64,000 nucleotides of DNA from Cinclus cinclus. Its lineage: Eukaryota > Chordata > Aves > Passeriformes > Cinclidae. The DNA is taken from positions 4,492,428 to 4,556,427 of the forward strand of contig NC_085067.1 of assembly GCF_963662255.1 (NCBI RefSeq), in the 5' to 3' direction. Made by a program: the position numbers and the translations under genes. Below, in pieces: positions 34,761 through 48,138 of this stretch. How positions within the stretch are numbered: position 1 is the first letter of the stretch; each line of letters begins with the position of its first letter. The notes beneath the pieces were generated by a model. That model was not told the DNA's origin, did no database searches, and saw nothing but the letters and a program-made list of their open reading frames with translations.

Positions 34761-37700
34761 TTCGCGTTGTTAACGTGGATTTTAGCAAAGAGAAATCACA
34801 TTACTCACTGACAAATCTTCTTTATGAGCAGAATTACAGCCAGGGGAGGTTGCCAATAATCAGGATTACAATAAATCATTTACAACAAACTGTTCCTGGG
34901 AGACAGAGCTTAAGGAAGTTGTGGGTTGCCTGGATGTAGGATGTGCTAAAGCAAACAATGATGCTTTGATTTGGGAAGAGGTATCTGATTATCCCAGATG
35001 CAGCTGGAACCATTTCATGTCATTTTGGCTGCTGTAAATGTTGCGTGACCATGAGAGGCTCCTGTGATAAGATAACTACCTCTAAAATAAGAAAATAGTG
35101 AGAAACTGTAACCTCAGCTGGGTGTTGGGGTAAGCAAGGCAGCAGCAGCTGATTTATTAGCTCTGCATGACTGAGTCCCGTGGCAGAAATCCATGAACAA
35201 TCCTTGGGTTTGTGTCTCCTCTGCCTCTTGGAGCCCCCAGAACTCGCTGGATGTTGCTGTGAGTGCCCTCTCCAGCCCCTGGGGCTGAGATTGTTTTTCA
35301 CAAGGTGTGTTTGGATGTTCCTCAGGTCCTAATCCATCCTCTGTGCCTGCTTTAGGCAGCTCCCTGAGCTTGGTTTGACACCAGCTTGTGTGACCTGCTC
35401 ACATCTCTGCCCAAAACCCTAAATCATCATTTTCCTCTCCCTATCACACTGATGTTTCCCAAATAACTCTGTGAGATATTTCCCCCCCCACCCCCTTCAA
35501 TTCTCTATGAAAAAGGAGCCATGAGTTTTCAGAATTCCATTTTTCCTTTTACAGCTAAAAATCCACCACACTCCAGTCAATGATGTCGTGTGCCAAATAT
35601 CACAGAAGTGCCCAGAATGTTGTGACTAACACTTGTCACCGAGACAGGAATATTTCTACACATAATTAATTGTGGAAAACGTTCAGAAAAGGGATTTGTT
35701 AATAAGAATCAGGAGTTTTTAAAAGGCCTTTAATGAATTCAAGACTTCTCTAAGTTAGCTCCTGCCAGGTTGACACTGGAATTTGTGCAGGCTCATCAAA
35801 GCTGTCGTTGCTTTGTTGATCCCTGACATTCCAGTCACTAAGGCTTGCCCTGTTTTTAGGAGACATTTTCAGGAACAGGATTGGAAGCTGCACAGCCCAG
35901 CACTAAACTCTGGTTTGGCCACATGAATTCCTCATTGCTTCCTTGCTGTTCTTTCACGGGATGTATTGGACCTTGATTACAGGTTACTTGAATAACTTTA
36001 CAGAATTTCTAAGGACTGTAATTTCTTTTCCTCTGAATTTAAATCTGCCAGCGAATTTGTTTAATTTAACTGTGCTATTTTTGCTTTCTTATTCAAGGGT
36101 TCTGGGCTCAATTCTCTCACAGTTGGCTGTGACTGCTGCCCACAAAAAAAATAAAAAATCGCTACCTCTGGAAATACCTTTTGTGTATTTAGAGAAAACT
36201 AAGGTTTATGTAACAATCTCAAGGGTGAGTGAAGAAAATTTACAATTATTCTTTCTGCATCCAGTGACCTGGGATGTGTTTGCTGCCAGCTTAGTAGTAA
36301 AGAACTGAGTTCCTGTAAGAGAGGGATGCCATTTTTAATTAAATCACTCCTGAATTATCAGGGTTCCTTCATTAAGGGCTACCTGTAGGCAAGGTCGAAT
36401 ACCAGGTGAGCACTGTGCACTAATTGCCACCATGTCCAGGTGTGCTGTGCAGCAGGAGTGGTTGGGAACGTCCAGGTGACCCCTGGATGAGAAGGTTGGG
36501 AAAGTGTTTGCAGCAGGTTTTTAATCTGCACTAGGAACACAGTTATAAAAAAAAACAACCCTACAACTCTCTGTAAAAATAAACCCTCAAAGGGCATTTA
36601 TCCTAAATCTATTTTATGGGGGGGAAAAAAAAAAAATTAGAGGCAGAACCAGGAATTTTTTTTTTGCATTGTAGAAAATATATAGGTGATGTTTCACTGT
36701 GGTGTTTGGTCTAGGTTCCCAGCCTTACATCAGCATTTTAGTTTTTCTTCTTATACTTTATCCTGCATCTTTTGACACCAACAGCGAGGACAGAGGACAA
36801 TGTCTGTCCTCATTCTCTGCAGAGAACTTTGTGAATTATTAAATTTTTCTTATTTTCCCACATTTTTTTCCCGGTTGAAATGTAGTAATTCCACATTTTG
36901 AAGCCATTCCACACCTTAGATTATACTGTAGCTCTTTCCTGAAGGATTTCTAGTTCTGCTAACACCTTTCTGGGATGGAAAGGCCAAAGCCACCTGTGGT
37001 GTTTAAGATGTAGCCACACCGTGGTTGCTCTCCAAGCACACAGAAATTCCCTCAAAATAGAGGAAAGCAGATTATAGAGCTTCTTCTCCACTTCATTTCA
37101 GGTCTTGTTTGTTCTGGGAATGGATTTTACCTCTAGTTCTAAAACATTAATTCATGCAGAAGTAGAAAACTCACACAGTATGGCTGAAATAACACTCTAA
37201 GGACTTCCCTATTTCTTGTAGACCGGGCAGACTCATCACCTGGGAGGTTCTTAATAGAGAAAAGTCCCTCACAGGTGCTGAACTTGCATAATTAACCCAG
37301 CAAAGAGGGAACTCAGCACTGAACAGAAACCAAGCATGGAAAAATTTAGCTGAGAAGGTGAAGGAGTTTGTGAGCTGCACTTGGTTTTCCCCTCATCTTT
37401 TCCCTCCTCATCCTAAAGACTAAAACACCTTTCCAACTCCACCAGCTAACCTATAAAATAGATGTCAGCTCTCCCTACCAGCCCTGCCAGTATTTTCAAA
37501 CCCAATCCTTTGCATACCCTGTCCTGTTTTCTGGATGAATGGTTCTGCTGCTTCCTGAAGGAGGGGTGTGAGATTTCATTGCTTTATTGTAGACATCTTA
37601 GCATGAAGTCAGACACTGTTCCAAAGGCTGGGAGCAGTTAATATGATACAGAAACTGTGTGATTCTGTCATGAATAACCAGCTGGGTTGGCAGGAAAAAC

Positions 37701-38120
37701 CAGCACAGGAGATAACGGCGTTTCAGGGCTGATGGCAGCAAATCTGAATTCTCTGGGCTGAATTTGGAGTTTTCCTCTTGGTCTGGGGAGTGCCAAGGAG
37801 GAGATACCACAAATACAGCAAAGCTATCGACACCACCATGTGACTCATAAAAAAGAACTCCTGGGGAGGAGTAAGGGTTAAAAGAGCTCCAGCCAATAAA
37901 TTGGATGGTAGATAAGGAGATGCCTCCTTTGGCTCAGAAATTGATGGGGAATGTAGCAGGGAATGATCGCTTTGTCCTTCTCCAGGCATCCCTCCCACTC
38001 CCTGCTCCTGTCTCCACTCTTACCCTTTTTACAGCCCTGTTTCACACCATCATTTGTGAGCTTCAGTGTCCCTTTCTCCTATAATTATGTGCGCTGTCTC
38101 CCACGTATGCCTTCGTCCAT

Positions 38121-38678
38121 CCTTTCCTTTCCTTTCCTTTCCTTTCCTTTCCTTTCCTTTCCTTTCCTTTCCTTTCCTTTCCTTTCCTTTCCTTTCCTTT
38201 CCTTTCCTTTCCTTTCCTTTCCTTTCCTTTCCTTTCCTTTCCTTTCCTTTCCTTTCCTTTCCTTTCCTTTCCTTTCCTTTCCTTTCCTTTCCTTTCCTTT
38301 CCTTTCCTTTCCTTTTCCTTTCCTTCCTTTCCCTTCCCTTCCCTTCCCTTCCTTCCCTTCCCTTCCCTTCCCTTCCCTTCCCTTCCCTTCCCTTCCCTTC
38401 CCTTCCCTTCCCTTCCCTCCCTTCCCTTCCCTTCCCTTCCCTTCCCTTCTTCCTTCCCTTCCCTTCCCTTCCCTTCCTCTTCCCTTCCCTTCCCTTCCCT
38501 TCCCTTCCCTTCCTTCCCTTCCCTTCCTTTCCTTTCCTTTCCTTTCCTTTCCTTTCCTTTCCTTTCCTTTCCTTTCCTTTCCTTTCCTTTCCTTTCCTTT
38601 CCTTTCCTTTCCTTTCCTTTCCTTTCCTTTCCTTTCCTTTCCTTTCCTTTCCTTTCCTTTCCTTTCCTTTCCTTTCCT
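38121..38678. repeat. (CCTTT)n with central (CCCTT)n, 558 bp polypyrimidine tract
   Basis: Pure pyrimidine on the plus strand for 558 bp. The outer parts are regular CCTTT units (38121-38325 and about 38525-38678). The centre (about 38330-38525) has switched to CCCTT with CCTTCC interruptions. About 5.6 kb upstream of the FOXN1 start codon. The strand asymmetry favours triplex formation; long open frames on both strands are artefacts. Confidence 0.97.
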
Positions 38679-39544
38679 GCAGTGACACTCTGTGTCACTT
38701 TACTTTCTACTGGCACATTATAAAGTCTACTCACATATTCCAACGGATCCCTTTCCTTTCTGTGGCTATTTTGGTTCCTAGTTTCCAAAGCAGTTTATGG
38801 GCTGTCCACAATACTTTCTACACCCCCATTTTTTTTTTTTTTACATGAGGTTATTTTTTTCGAGACCACCATTACGTTTGAATAGAAAAGCAAACACCAG
38901 CTATTTCAAAAACCAGATGCTAAGAGCAGACATTGATTAACCTTCCCAAAAATGTGAGGAACACTGAAAGATCTCATCAATAACGCGGGTGAGGGGTTGT
39001 CAGCTCCTCCAGACCCAGAACACAACAAGTTGTGACCCTGCTCTTTGCTGCTTGTGCGTAATAAAAGATGATTAATGAGCAGCTCTTGCCATGAGTTACC
39101 CATTGATAGCTCAAGGGCTGCGAGTGCCACCATGCACCCCATTATTCCTCTCTGGGCAGCACTGTGTAAAGCGGGGGGGGACAAGGTAAGGACTTTTGGG
39201 AGCCTCCTAATTTCTTTTAGGTTCCTTTTTCTCCCCGGGGTGAGTCACGCTCATCTCCCTGTGACTTGAGAGTTCATCTTGGGATCTCATGCCATCTTTC
39301 TGTCTTTATGAGAAGGTGTGGATGATGATCCACCCTAATGGTTTCTGTTGCTGGCTGTGGCAGCATGTTTTATGACGGGTGTGGTACATTCCCATTTTCT
39401 CTGTTGTGCAGGTACAGCCCCACCCGTGGCCACTCCCACCCTCCCACTGGGAATCGCCCACAGTAAGCTCTGTAATTACCTTTATTTGATCTGAGGAATG
39501 GATTTGGGAATCTTATTATTACTCAGCACAGTTGTAAGCTGAGT
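38679..39544. other. Sequence without recognised features
   Basis: A T-run near 38830-38842; otherwise moderate-GC unique sequence with no gene recognised. Confidence 0.5.
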
Positions 39545-39548
39545 GTGT

Positions 39549-39872
39549 TAAAAAAAAAAAATAGGAAAAAAAAAATTAAGCCACCAAAAAAAAAAAAAAC
39601 CCAAAAAAACCCCCACACACGAAACCCTCAAAGAAACCCCAAAAACAAACAAACAAAAAATACCAAACCCCCCCAAAAACAAAAAAAAAACCCAATAAAA
39701 CCAACCAAAAAAACAAACAAGCAAAAAAAATCAAAACAAAAACAACAACAACAAAAAACAAAACAAAAAAACCAAACCAAAACAAACAAAAAAAACAAAA
39801 AAAAAAACAAAGACAAAACCAAAAACAAACAAAAAAAACCCCCAAACAAACCAAGAAAAACAACATCAAAAC
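39549..39872. repeat. A-rich (CAAAA)n low-complexity tract
   Basis: About 320 bp of A and C with CAAAA, CCAAA and CAACAA units on the plus strand, the same style as the 680 bp tract in FOXN1 intron 8. Confidence 0.93.
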
Positions 39873-42800
39873 CCTTTGGATGTCTGGTTCACTGAGCAGG
39901 GATGTGTTAAGTGCAGAAACATCGGAGACACCAAAAAAAAAAATTTCAGGACCTGTTTAACTTCAATTTTCTACAGTTTTTCTCTGGAAATTTTAGACTA
40001 CAATACGTGTAAACACGTAGAATTTCACCTGTTTTGAATTCTTAATGTCAGCAGGCAGAGCTGCCCTGAGTTAGGGTTTTGTTTGGAGCAAATTCTGTTG
40101 GTTTTACATGGAGTTAAACTGAATCAGCTCAAACTACAGCATGCACACGTTTTACATGTTCACTCTGGGCTGCACTGTGTGGTTTACACAAACCTCTGAG
40201 CCTCTCAGGAAAAAAAAAAAAAGCAATTTATGCAGCCAGTAATGCAACACCTGTTCAAGCATTTATTTTTGAGGGGAAAACTTTGAAAAAGAGAAAAAAA
40301 AAAAAAAAAAAAAAAGAAAACCATCCAAACCCCAAGACTAAAGCTCCTGCTCTGACTTCAGGAGATCAAAGGTCTTTGAGCACCCATGTAACAACCAGGA
40401 GCTAATCCAGGAACACAACTGGTGTGGAGTGATGCATTCTGCTGACACCAATTCCTAGGCATGCATGAGAAATGGTGCATGTAAAACAGGAAAAATGGAA
40501 GAACAGGTCACGGAGGATGACATTTTTTCTTCACCTTGCACTCTTAGCAAGAACCTCTCCGTCCACAAAGCTACACTGCTGGATTTTTTTTGGTTTTCTT
40601 TTGTTTTTTTTTTTTTTTCCTACTGGTCAATACTGGTTCTCATGTTAAGCTTTACTGGGGAAACTGGGCTGATGGTTTGCTTGGGTGAGCAGGAAGAGCT
40701 TTTGGCAAGATATTTCCTCACTAGGTATTAAAGAAACCGAATATCCACTGAAATGCTGAATAAGACAGAAAATCTATTTGCATGGATGAATATTTGGTTG
40801 AAAGAGAAAAAAACCAGAAGGCAATTGTGCTGTGGTGATCTTTGGGGGTCTGCTGAGATTTTGTGGGGCTTAAAGTATCCCCAAAAAATCCTGGGAAAAA
40901 AAGAGGTGCAAAGCTCCATGACAGAATCTGCAGCTGATGGTGTTGTTCTGAACAGTTATGATGAAGATGAGGTGGGAGGAACAGCAAATAACATGATGAG
41001 GTTCAGTGATGGGGCATTAACCTGACAGGTTAAAGAGGAGTGAAAAAACCATCGTTAACCAAAACAAGGCTGCAATTCTGCACCAGCTCTGATACCAGAG
41101 GTTTGCTCCAAACACATAAACCCACAGGATATTTTCACATTTCAGTGCCATGAATTCTCTGCAGTGTGAAGAGTGACATAATTCCAGAAGTTACAGCTGC
41201 CTGCCTTCAGGAGCAAACACTGCTTAGGGAAAAGGGAGAGACAGAACAAAATTGTGGGCGAAAAAATAAAAAGAGCGAAAGCCTGATTATCCCAACACTC
41301 TTGTCTCCCTTCCCCCATAAAATTACAAATTCACTGCCACCCCAGCATCAAGTTGAGAACTCGGTTTTGTAATTTAAAACATTGTCTTTGGGATTCCAGG
41401 AAAAGAGACAGACAGGCTGAGGAATAAATGAGGGACAGTTGGGAGATTAAATAACCTTATGGGAAAATACAGCCTGACATTGTTTTGCAGAATAAGTAAC
41501 ATAGAAATATGTAAATCCTTTAGGGAGAAAGAACTGCTGGGAAGGAGGTGAGAGAGAAGTGACTTGAAATTAGGGAGGCTAAAAGAAGTGGGGAAGGGGA
41601 AAAAAAAGCAAATCTTGTATTGTGGACAAAAGTAGAGGTCGTGCATGAAGGCATTAAATTCTCCAGAAAAGGTTTTGTAAGCACTGCAAAATTGAATGTT
41701 TGCTGTGAATGTAAGTACAAAGGAAATTCCCACGACAAGATCTGAAAAATGAGGGAAAATATGAAACAGGCACGTAATATGAAAAATGAAAACATGAAAC
41801 AGCTAAACCCATTTGTTTTTACAGTTCTGAGATGCATGAGAGTATCCAGAACCTCTGAGCTGTGGCCATATCATTCCTTCCCCCAATTATCCTTCTCTCC
41901 CTTCACTGCCAAATGTCCAAGGATGGTTTTTCCCCTTTTCCCTGCCCATTTCCCACTCCCACCCCTGCTACACTCCCCTCTTTTCCCAGTGTTTAATTTA
42001 TTCCTGCAGCCTATTTCTGTCTCATAAACAGCAAAAATACTAAGAGCAGCTGTTTGGTTTATAATATAATTTTATTTTTTTATTTCATCTACTTTAACTC
42101 TTTTGGGAAAATTTTTTTGTGAGTGTTGTTTCTCCTAAAAGAAAAGCAAAACAAAGCTGAGTTTCTTTCCCCAGCTCTTTTCATTCCTGAGTGTTTGGAA
42201 ATAGATTGTTTCAGCCAGTGTATTTAAATGTTTGATGCAAAAGTTTTGCAAAATTTGTTTACCTGGGATGGATTTTTTCAGCCTTGTGAAATGTGAGAGA
42301 CTTTTATAGTTAATTTTCATTTTTCCTCAGCAAAACCACAGAGGGGAAAATGCCAAAATTTGTGATGTGCAGACCCTTCTTTGAGGGATAAATGAATCTT
42401 TTCAGGGCTTCAGTCTTGAAAGTATTTCCTCAAGACAGTAGCTAAGAAACAGAGACCATGATAAAAGTTTTTTCCATGCTTAAATATCTCAACTTTTTAA
42501 TAAATATCCGAAGCATTAACCTCCTTCAAGAGCCCTGTTGGTGTTCAAAATAGCATCCCTGCTTTCCACTGTTTCTTAAAAAATTCTAAATTCAATTTTT
42601 TTTGTGTGTCCCTGTACTGAGTGAATGCCTTCATGTCCACTGCATTGATAACTGAGACAACAAATGCACTTTTTTCTATCCCAAGTTATGGCTAATGAAA
42701 ATATCTTCTGGCAAAGTATGAATTAAAAAAACAAAACAAAACAAACCAACCTAAAAGCTAGATTAAACAAACTAGAAAATGCAATGAAGGAATTCAGTTC

Positions 42801-44215
42801 CATGATTTTATGAACACCTCTCACTTACAGGAAAGAAAAAAAAATAAAAAAAAGATTTCTTTCACCACAAAACCTGAGGTAATAACAGCCTTGAAATAAA
42901 GGACAGGAATTTCACAGAAACAGCAAACATCCCCAAACCATGTGTGCAAAAACAGTTTTGCAATAAACACTCTGAATAAACAGTCCCTGTTTTGTTGAGG
43001 AAACATCATTTAAGCAAGAATATTGAATTGTGTACAAGAACTTGAAGCTTTCACAAAATTCTAAATAGAGGTGAAAATGAGTAACAAGAAAACCGGTTGA
43101 AATTAATTAAGAATCATCCAAGTCCTGCATTTTCCTGTATCATTGTGCAGTTTATGAAGCCAAAGAGATTCTTTCTGGGAGCTCATTCCCCCTCTGAACA
43201 GGGATTTTGTCCATTCTCTCCTTAATGTGAAAATTAACTCCTTTATTGTAATAGTATCTTAAATTTTGGGGAGCAGCTGGCCCTAAAGAGGTTGAACTAT
43301 GCTCATTTCTTCTCTTAAAATACGAAATTTCAGCGATATATAAAACTTAATTAACTGATCTAAGGAGAATACCACATTAAAGGCCGAGACATAAAACTAA
43401 ACTTATTACAAAAGCTGTTCTGTTTTCTTATACATAAAAAAAAAAAAAATCATGCAAATTAAACTTTTTATAGGTGTTTGTTTTCAACACATAGAGCACA
43501 GCTGATAAAGAATATTCATTGAGGGACTAGAAATACAGTTTTGTGTTATTGCTGAAGAGGTTCTCTGACAAGCAATTTCAGGAGAAAAAAAAATTGATAT
43601 TTTAATATATTATTAGATTATATAAACCCTCACAAATCTGTATCAGGTTTGATAATGGCAACAGCTCAACATTTTGCCTCCTCTTGCAGATCTCTGTGGG
43701 TAATCACATTTTCACTTGTTCCAGTGTTTTTGTTTTCTTGGATTTTCTAAACAACTACGGGAATAAATTCACAATATTACGGTATTTTGGGCATTATAGA
43801 GAATGATGTAAAACCAGAACAAGGAATTATGGATTCAGTAGGAGAAAAACTATGTCAACATGGGAAAGTAGAAACCTGAACAAAGGGACTTTGTAGATGT
43901 TTATTCATAAATTAATGAATAAACTTGAAATTAAAGAACATGTCTTAATTTTAGACCTTTTGCATTCACATATTCACACCCTCTGATTTAATATTTTTCT
44001 CCTGTTAAACTCAGAATTTTATATTGTGACAGCTTATCAGTTATTAAGTGGGAAATGTGTTTTATAACCAAGGAGATTTATGCTTGGGGTGAGTTTTATC
44101 TGAGTTTGTTGTGAAGGAATCTCTGCCTGAGGAGTTTTTGTCAGCTTTAGCCTCTTTTGTGAAGAAACACAAATTTCTGCTTGGAAGCAATCTCATACTT
44201 TGCTTCCTTTGTCAA
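39873..44215. other. AT-rich sequence, no gene recognised
   Basis: Only short frames without recognisable domains on either strand. Contains an A-run at about 40289-40315 and small homopolymers. Confidence 0.5.
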
Positions 44216-44216
44216 A

Positions 44217-44261
<45 letters not shown>
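44216..44261. repeat. (TAA)n trinucleotide microsatellite
   Basis: About 15 uninterrupted AAT units. Confidence 0.95.
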
Positions 44262-44424
44262 TAATGTGACAGAAGATCTCACTCCACAGTCAAAAACCAT
44301 TTTCCTCCGTGGCTGGGAGTCTTTAGAGCAGAGCTAGAAAGTGTCTGGTTTTCAAAGCCTTGGTTTCCAAATTCAAACCAAGATCTACAGAGCAGAAACA
44401 TCATTGGAGAAATTCAGGCTCACA

Positions 44425-44492
44425 GGAGAACAGGGCTGGAAGGGATTTCTGGAGATGATCTGGTCCAGCTCTCCCTGCTCTGTGCCACCTCA
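44425..44492 (-). mobile_element. Short CR1-like 3'-end fragment
   Basis: ACAGGAGAACAGGGCTGGAA, then GGGATTTCTGGAGATGATCT and GGTCCAGCTCTCCCTGCTC, fits the CR1 3' end in reverse, in a strongly truncated form. Confidence 0.6.
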
Positions 44493-44775
44493 GCTGGGTT
44501 AAAGTGGAGACAAGAGCAGGAAAACAGCTAAAAAATAAAAAACACGTGCCTGGCTCCTCCTGTCAGGGAAATCCAGGCCCTGTGTGTGTTCCAAACCTGT
44601 GCATGATGTTTGGTCATTAACATCCCTAATGAGCTGACACCAAACTTGCTCAACCAGGGTAAAGGAATTCTTATGGGTTCTCTCATTTGGTTTTCTTGCA
44701 GTCTTCCTTTTTTTCTCTCTCTCCAAATTCAATAATGCCACTTGTCACTTTTCTTATTGTGATCCCCTGGTGTAT

Positions 44776-44778
<3 letters not shown>

Positions 44779-44817
<39 letters not shown>
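44779..44817. repeat. poly-T tract (39 nt)
   Basis: Uninterrupted run of T without an adjacent recognisable retroposon. Confidence 0.95.
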
Positions 44818-44825
<8 letters not shown>

Positions 44826-46558
44826 AACTCGGTGCTGCTGGAATAGGGAGTGTGCAAGAATTGCAATTTTTGAGGCCATCGTGAATGCAGATGTTTGCAT
44901 CATAAAGGTAAAAGCTTGACTCTTGCAGGTTTCTTGTAAAACCACAGGCAAGTATCACGGATACATCACATGCTTATTTTTTCAGAATTTGAAGATGTTC
45001 ATTTTGATTATCCATGTTGTTCATTTTGTGGAGTTCACTCCTGATACTTGGTGCCTTCACTTTCAGTACTTACAGATTCCACATTTTCATTTTTCTTAAA
45101 TTCCCCTTTGCCTTTCTTTCTCAATTATTTATTTTTGACCTCAGGAGTGTCTTTATATATGGGAAAATATTCTATTCCTGCATACCTGATCTTTTATAAT
45201 TTTTGTTGAACAGATTTTTAAGAATGGCTTTTTCTGTGGAGGCTTTCAACAATGAGGAACATCATCAGTTTAAGCCAAATTTTGCAGCCTGCTTTGCAGT
45301 CCTGTTGAGCATTTCTGCATGGATACACCTGAATTATTTTGCCTATTGAAAACAGTTTCCTGCTGTATTTTTGTAGAGTCAGAGAGGAAAAAGAGCAGGT
45401 GACAGAATTATGCTGGGTTTTAGCTGTTAAGTTTGCAGCAGAGCAATCTCACCTCTATGAGGATGTACAGAAATCTAAGAATTTTTTACCTTTTTTAAGG
45501 AAGAATTCTAGAGTGTTTTAACCACTGAATGAATTTTTTTTTTTTTGGAGGCAAAGAGCTTTTCCATGCATGTATTTTATACTGTGTGGTGAAGTGATAT
45601 ATACCCCCAAACAGTAAATTTCCATAGATTTAAATAAGTGGTATTATTGCTCAACGCCTCACAAGACTGTGTGCAGACTATAAAAAAAAAATTACTTTAC
45701 ATGAGTGGCTAATTTTGGATAAGTTGGTCCTGGTTTATAATTTTTCAGTCCTTTGAAAAGTTCTTATAGAAGATGTTGGACAGTAATAACTGCTGCATGT
45801 TCCCAAAACAGAATCCAGGTGTCACAAAGCTGACCCCAAATCCATAGGGAAGAACAGGTGCTCTCTAGACACTCTGCACTTCAAAGAAAAGGAAAAAAAA
45901 AAAAAAAAGAACCCATCCCAAATCTATTCCTGGGTGGAAAAGTAGGGCAAACATTAATTACTGACCTTAAAGCACAGTGGAAAACTAACGGGGCATTGCC
46001 AAGTCAGAGGATGAGAAATTCTGGAATATTAATGATGTTTGCCTGTGATCTCACCCGTGGAAGAATACCTGTGCTCACCTCCCAGAGGACAGGGATGAGG
46101 CTTTTTGAGGTCTTCAGGTTCAGTGGCCCCAATTAATTTTGTTCTGGCGAATTTTAGAGAATCAGCTGAAATGAGTGCAGAGCTGCAGGTCTGAATTGGC
46201 TGGGTACGAGTGGATTTATGAGACTATTATAAGGAGGTAAATCACTCCCTGTCACCAAAGTAGAAAGACTGAGGGAATTACAGGTGGCAGATTTAACTTT
46301 AACTCCCAGAAAAGGACAAAATTTTAGACCCACTGAATTAAGGGGGGGAAAAAAAAGGCAAAAGTAGAAGCTGTTATGAGTTTGCTAAGGAAGAATTGTG
46401 CTGGCAGTGTAGTTTCCCTGGATATTTGCCTTGCAAGAATAGAATAATACAGATTATACAGCTGGATATTAGTGAGGCTGCACTGCTTTAGCCTCTCATA
46501 AGCAAGCTAAGAAAATTTATTTAAGATAAAACTCTGGCAAGAGGAGGTAAAGCTGGGT
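44818..46558. other. Sequence without recognised features
   Basis: AT-rich, short frames only; A-run near 45893-45908. No gene or repeat family recognised. Confidence 0.45.
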
Positions 46559-46559
46559 G

Positions 46560-47200
46560 GAACAGAGTATTAGGAGGAGTTAGAGACTGGCTGCTGTCAG
46601 AATGAAAGGGGATTTGGAGTGGATTTCTTCAAGAGGCTGCTACTACTTGGTATTTTCACTAATGACTTGAGTGATAGGCTGGTGAGGAGCTCTAATCAAA
46701 TTTGGAGACATCTGGAGACAGGAGGCTTTGCCTACCTAGGTGGAGGGCAGGATTAATATCCAAAAGGAGCCAGGAAAAAAGAGTCTGAAGACAGCAAAAT
46801 ACAATTCAATGATAACTGAGCTCAGCATCCAGGCAGGAATAATAAACCCTGCAGAAAGTGAGTGAGGAGGAGGCAATCCTGCATGGAAAGATGCTGGGGT
46901 TTCCAAAGGCTCTAAGCTGAGCCTAAATCAGCCAGGTCGTGGCACAGTGGGACAGGCAGACAGGATGGCAGGGGTGAGGTGCTGGCAGAAATGTGAGACC
47001 TGCCGAGGGAAATCCTCTTGGTCAAGTGTCAGCTGAAGGTTTGGGATTTTGGTCAGTGCATTTCAAAGGTCGCCCTCCAGTTTGAAGTCCACAGGAGAGG
47101 AGGGAGAATGGTCAGAGCCCTGGGAGTTCTGGATTATGAGGAAAGATTTACAGAATTAAGGCTGTTTGGTCTGGAAGAGAATTTATACTGCAGGACATTC
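46560..47200 (+). mobile_element. Old CR1-type LINE body, degenerate
   Basis: Around 46650 the sense strand reads GGTATTTTCACTAATGACTT, translating to a relic of the IFINDL motif that follows the CR1 reverse transcriptase core. Near 47095-47180 it carries GAATGGTCAGAGCCCTGGG, TATGAGGAAAGATTTACAGA and GGCTGTTTGGTCTGGAAGAG, the block near the end of the older CR1/L3 class ORF2. No long frame survives. Subfamily not determined. Confidence 0.6.
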
Positions 47201-48027
47201 CAGCTCCTTCCCCCCCCCACTCCTCTTACTCTCTTTGCTGCAGCTCGGGAGGACAGTGCCTGACTGTTTAATTATTCCAGCTGGGAAAATAGTAAATTAT
47301 TTCCTTCTATGAATTACTTGCATTCCTGGGAGAACAGGTTCCTGTCTAATATTTCTGGCATCCTACCATTTGCCCACAGAGGGGAATGTTGCAGGGACCT
47401 GTCCTGGCAGGTCTGTTGAACCAGCAGTTAAGAGTTTGCAGGGCAGGGATACCTACCCATTCCAGGAGTAAAGTACTGGATAGGTGTGGAAGTTGTAAGC
47501 TGACACTGGATGAGCTCCTTTGAGAGGCTCTAACAAACTGGTGAGGCAGCAGTACAGAGGGAAACAAATTGGGTTAAAATGACAGCATGTTTAGCTTCAT
47601 TACATGACTCTGATGGAACCTCACCCTCGATGCTTCATTCATTTCTGAGCACTTCACCAACAGAAAGATAATAATGCTCTGGATTGCAGTAGCCCTGTCT
47701 CATCCAAACATCTTCAGATGATTTTACATGTATTTACTGAGCCTCAAAAGGCACTGTTGAGATTTGTGAAGGCTGCACAGGAGTTGCTTTGCTGGCCACG
47801 TTTAGCAGCTCCCTCCAGTACTCAGCAAACATTCAGCACGGCCCAGAGAATGCAGGTTCAGTTTGAAAATGTAGGGAATTTAGGTAAAAGACATATCACG
47901 ACCTTATGCATTATTATTTTGTTCACAGAATGCAAAAAAAAAAAAAAAAAAAAAAAAAGAGGAACCAAACCAGGTAGCTCTAAGCCTTTGCATGCTGAAT
48001 GAAATAAAGAATAATATATTCTATCAC
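47201..48027. other. Sequence without recognised features
   Basis: Possibly the continuation of the old LINE at its left end; otherwise nothing recognised. A 24-nt A-run lies at about 47935-47958. Confidence 0.4.
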
Positions 48028-48138
48028 AGCTGCTTGGAGCAACCTGGTCTAGTGGAAGGTGTCCCTGCCCATGGAATAAGATGAGATTTAAGGTTGCTTC
48101 CAATCCAAACCATCCTGTGATTTTTATGGTTCTGTGTG
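48028..48138 (+). mobile_element. CR1 LINE 3'-end fragment
   Basis: GGAGCAACCTGGTCTAGTGG, then AAGGTGTCCCTGCCCATGGA and GGTTGCTTCCAATCCAAACC ending in CATCCTGTGATTTTTATGG. Sense orientation. Confidence 0.9.

Larger units (their letters stand above)
32513..38120. other. FOXN1 5' flank or first intron, no exon recognised
   Basis: Upstream of FOXN1 exon 2. In mammals FOXN1 has alternative non-coding first exons upstream of exon 2; none can be identified from sequence alone here. Holds an 18-nt G run at 33313-33330 and a CAAAA-rich stretch at 34667-34760. No other coding region recognised. Confidence 0.5.

Noticed and set aside
37963..38848. Frames of 200-260 codons rich in Ser/Phe/Pro or Lys/Arg/Gly
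   Set aside because: Translation of the (CCTTT)n tract only.
44779..44817. Poly-T as the tail of a processed pseudogene or LINE1-like copy
   Set aside because: No coding or retroposon body and no target-site duplication recognised on either side.
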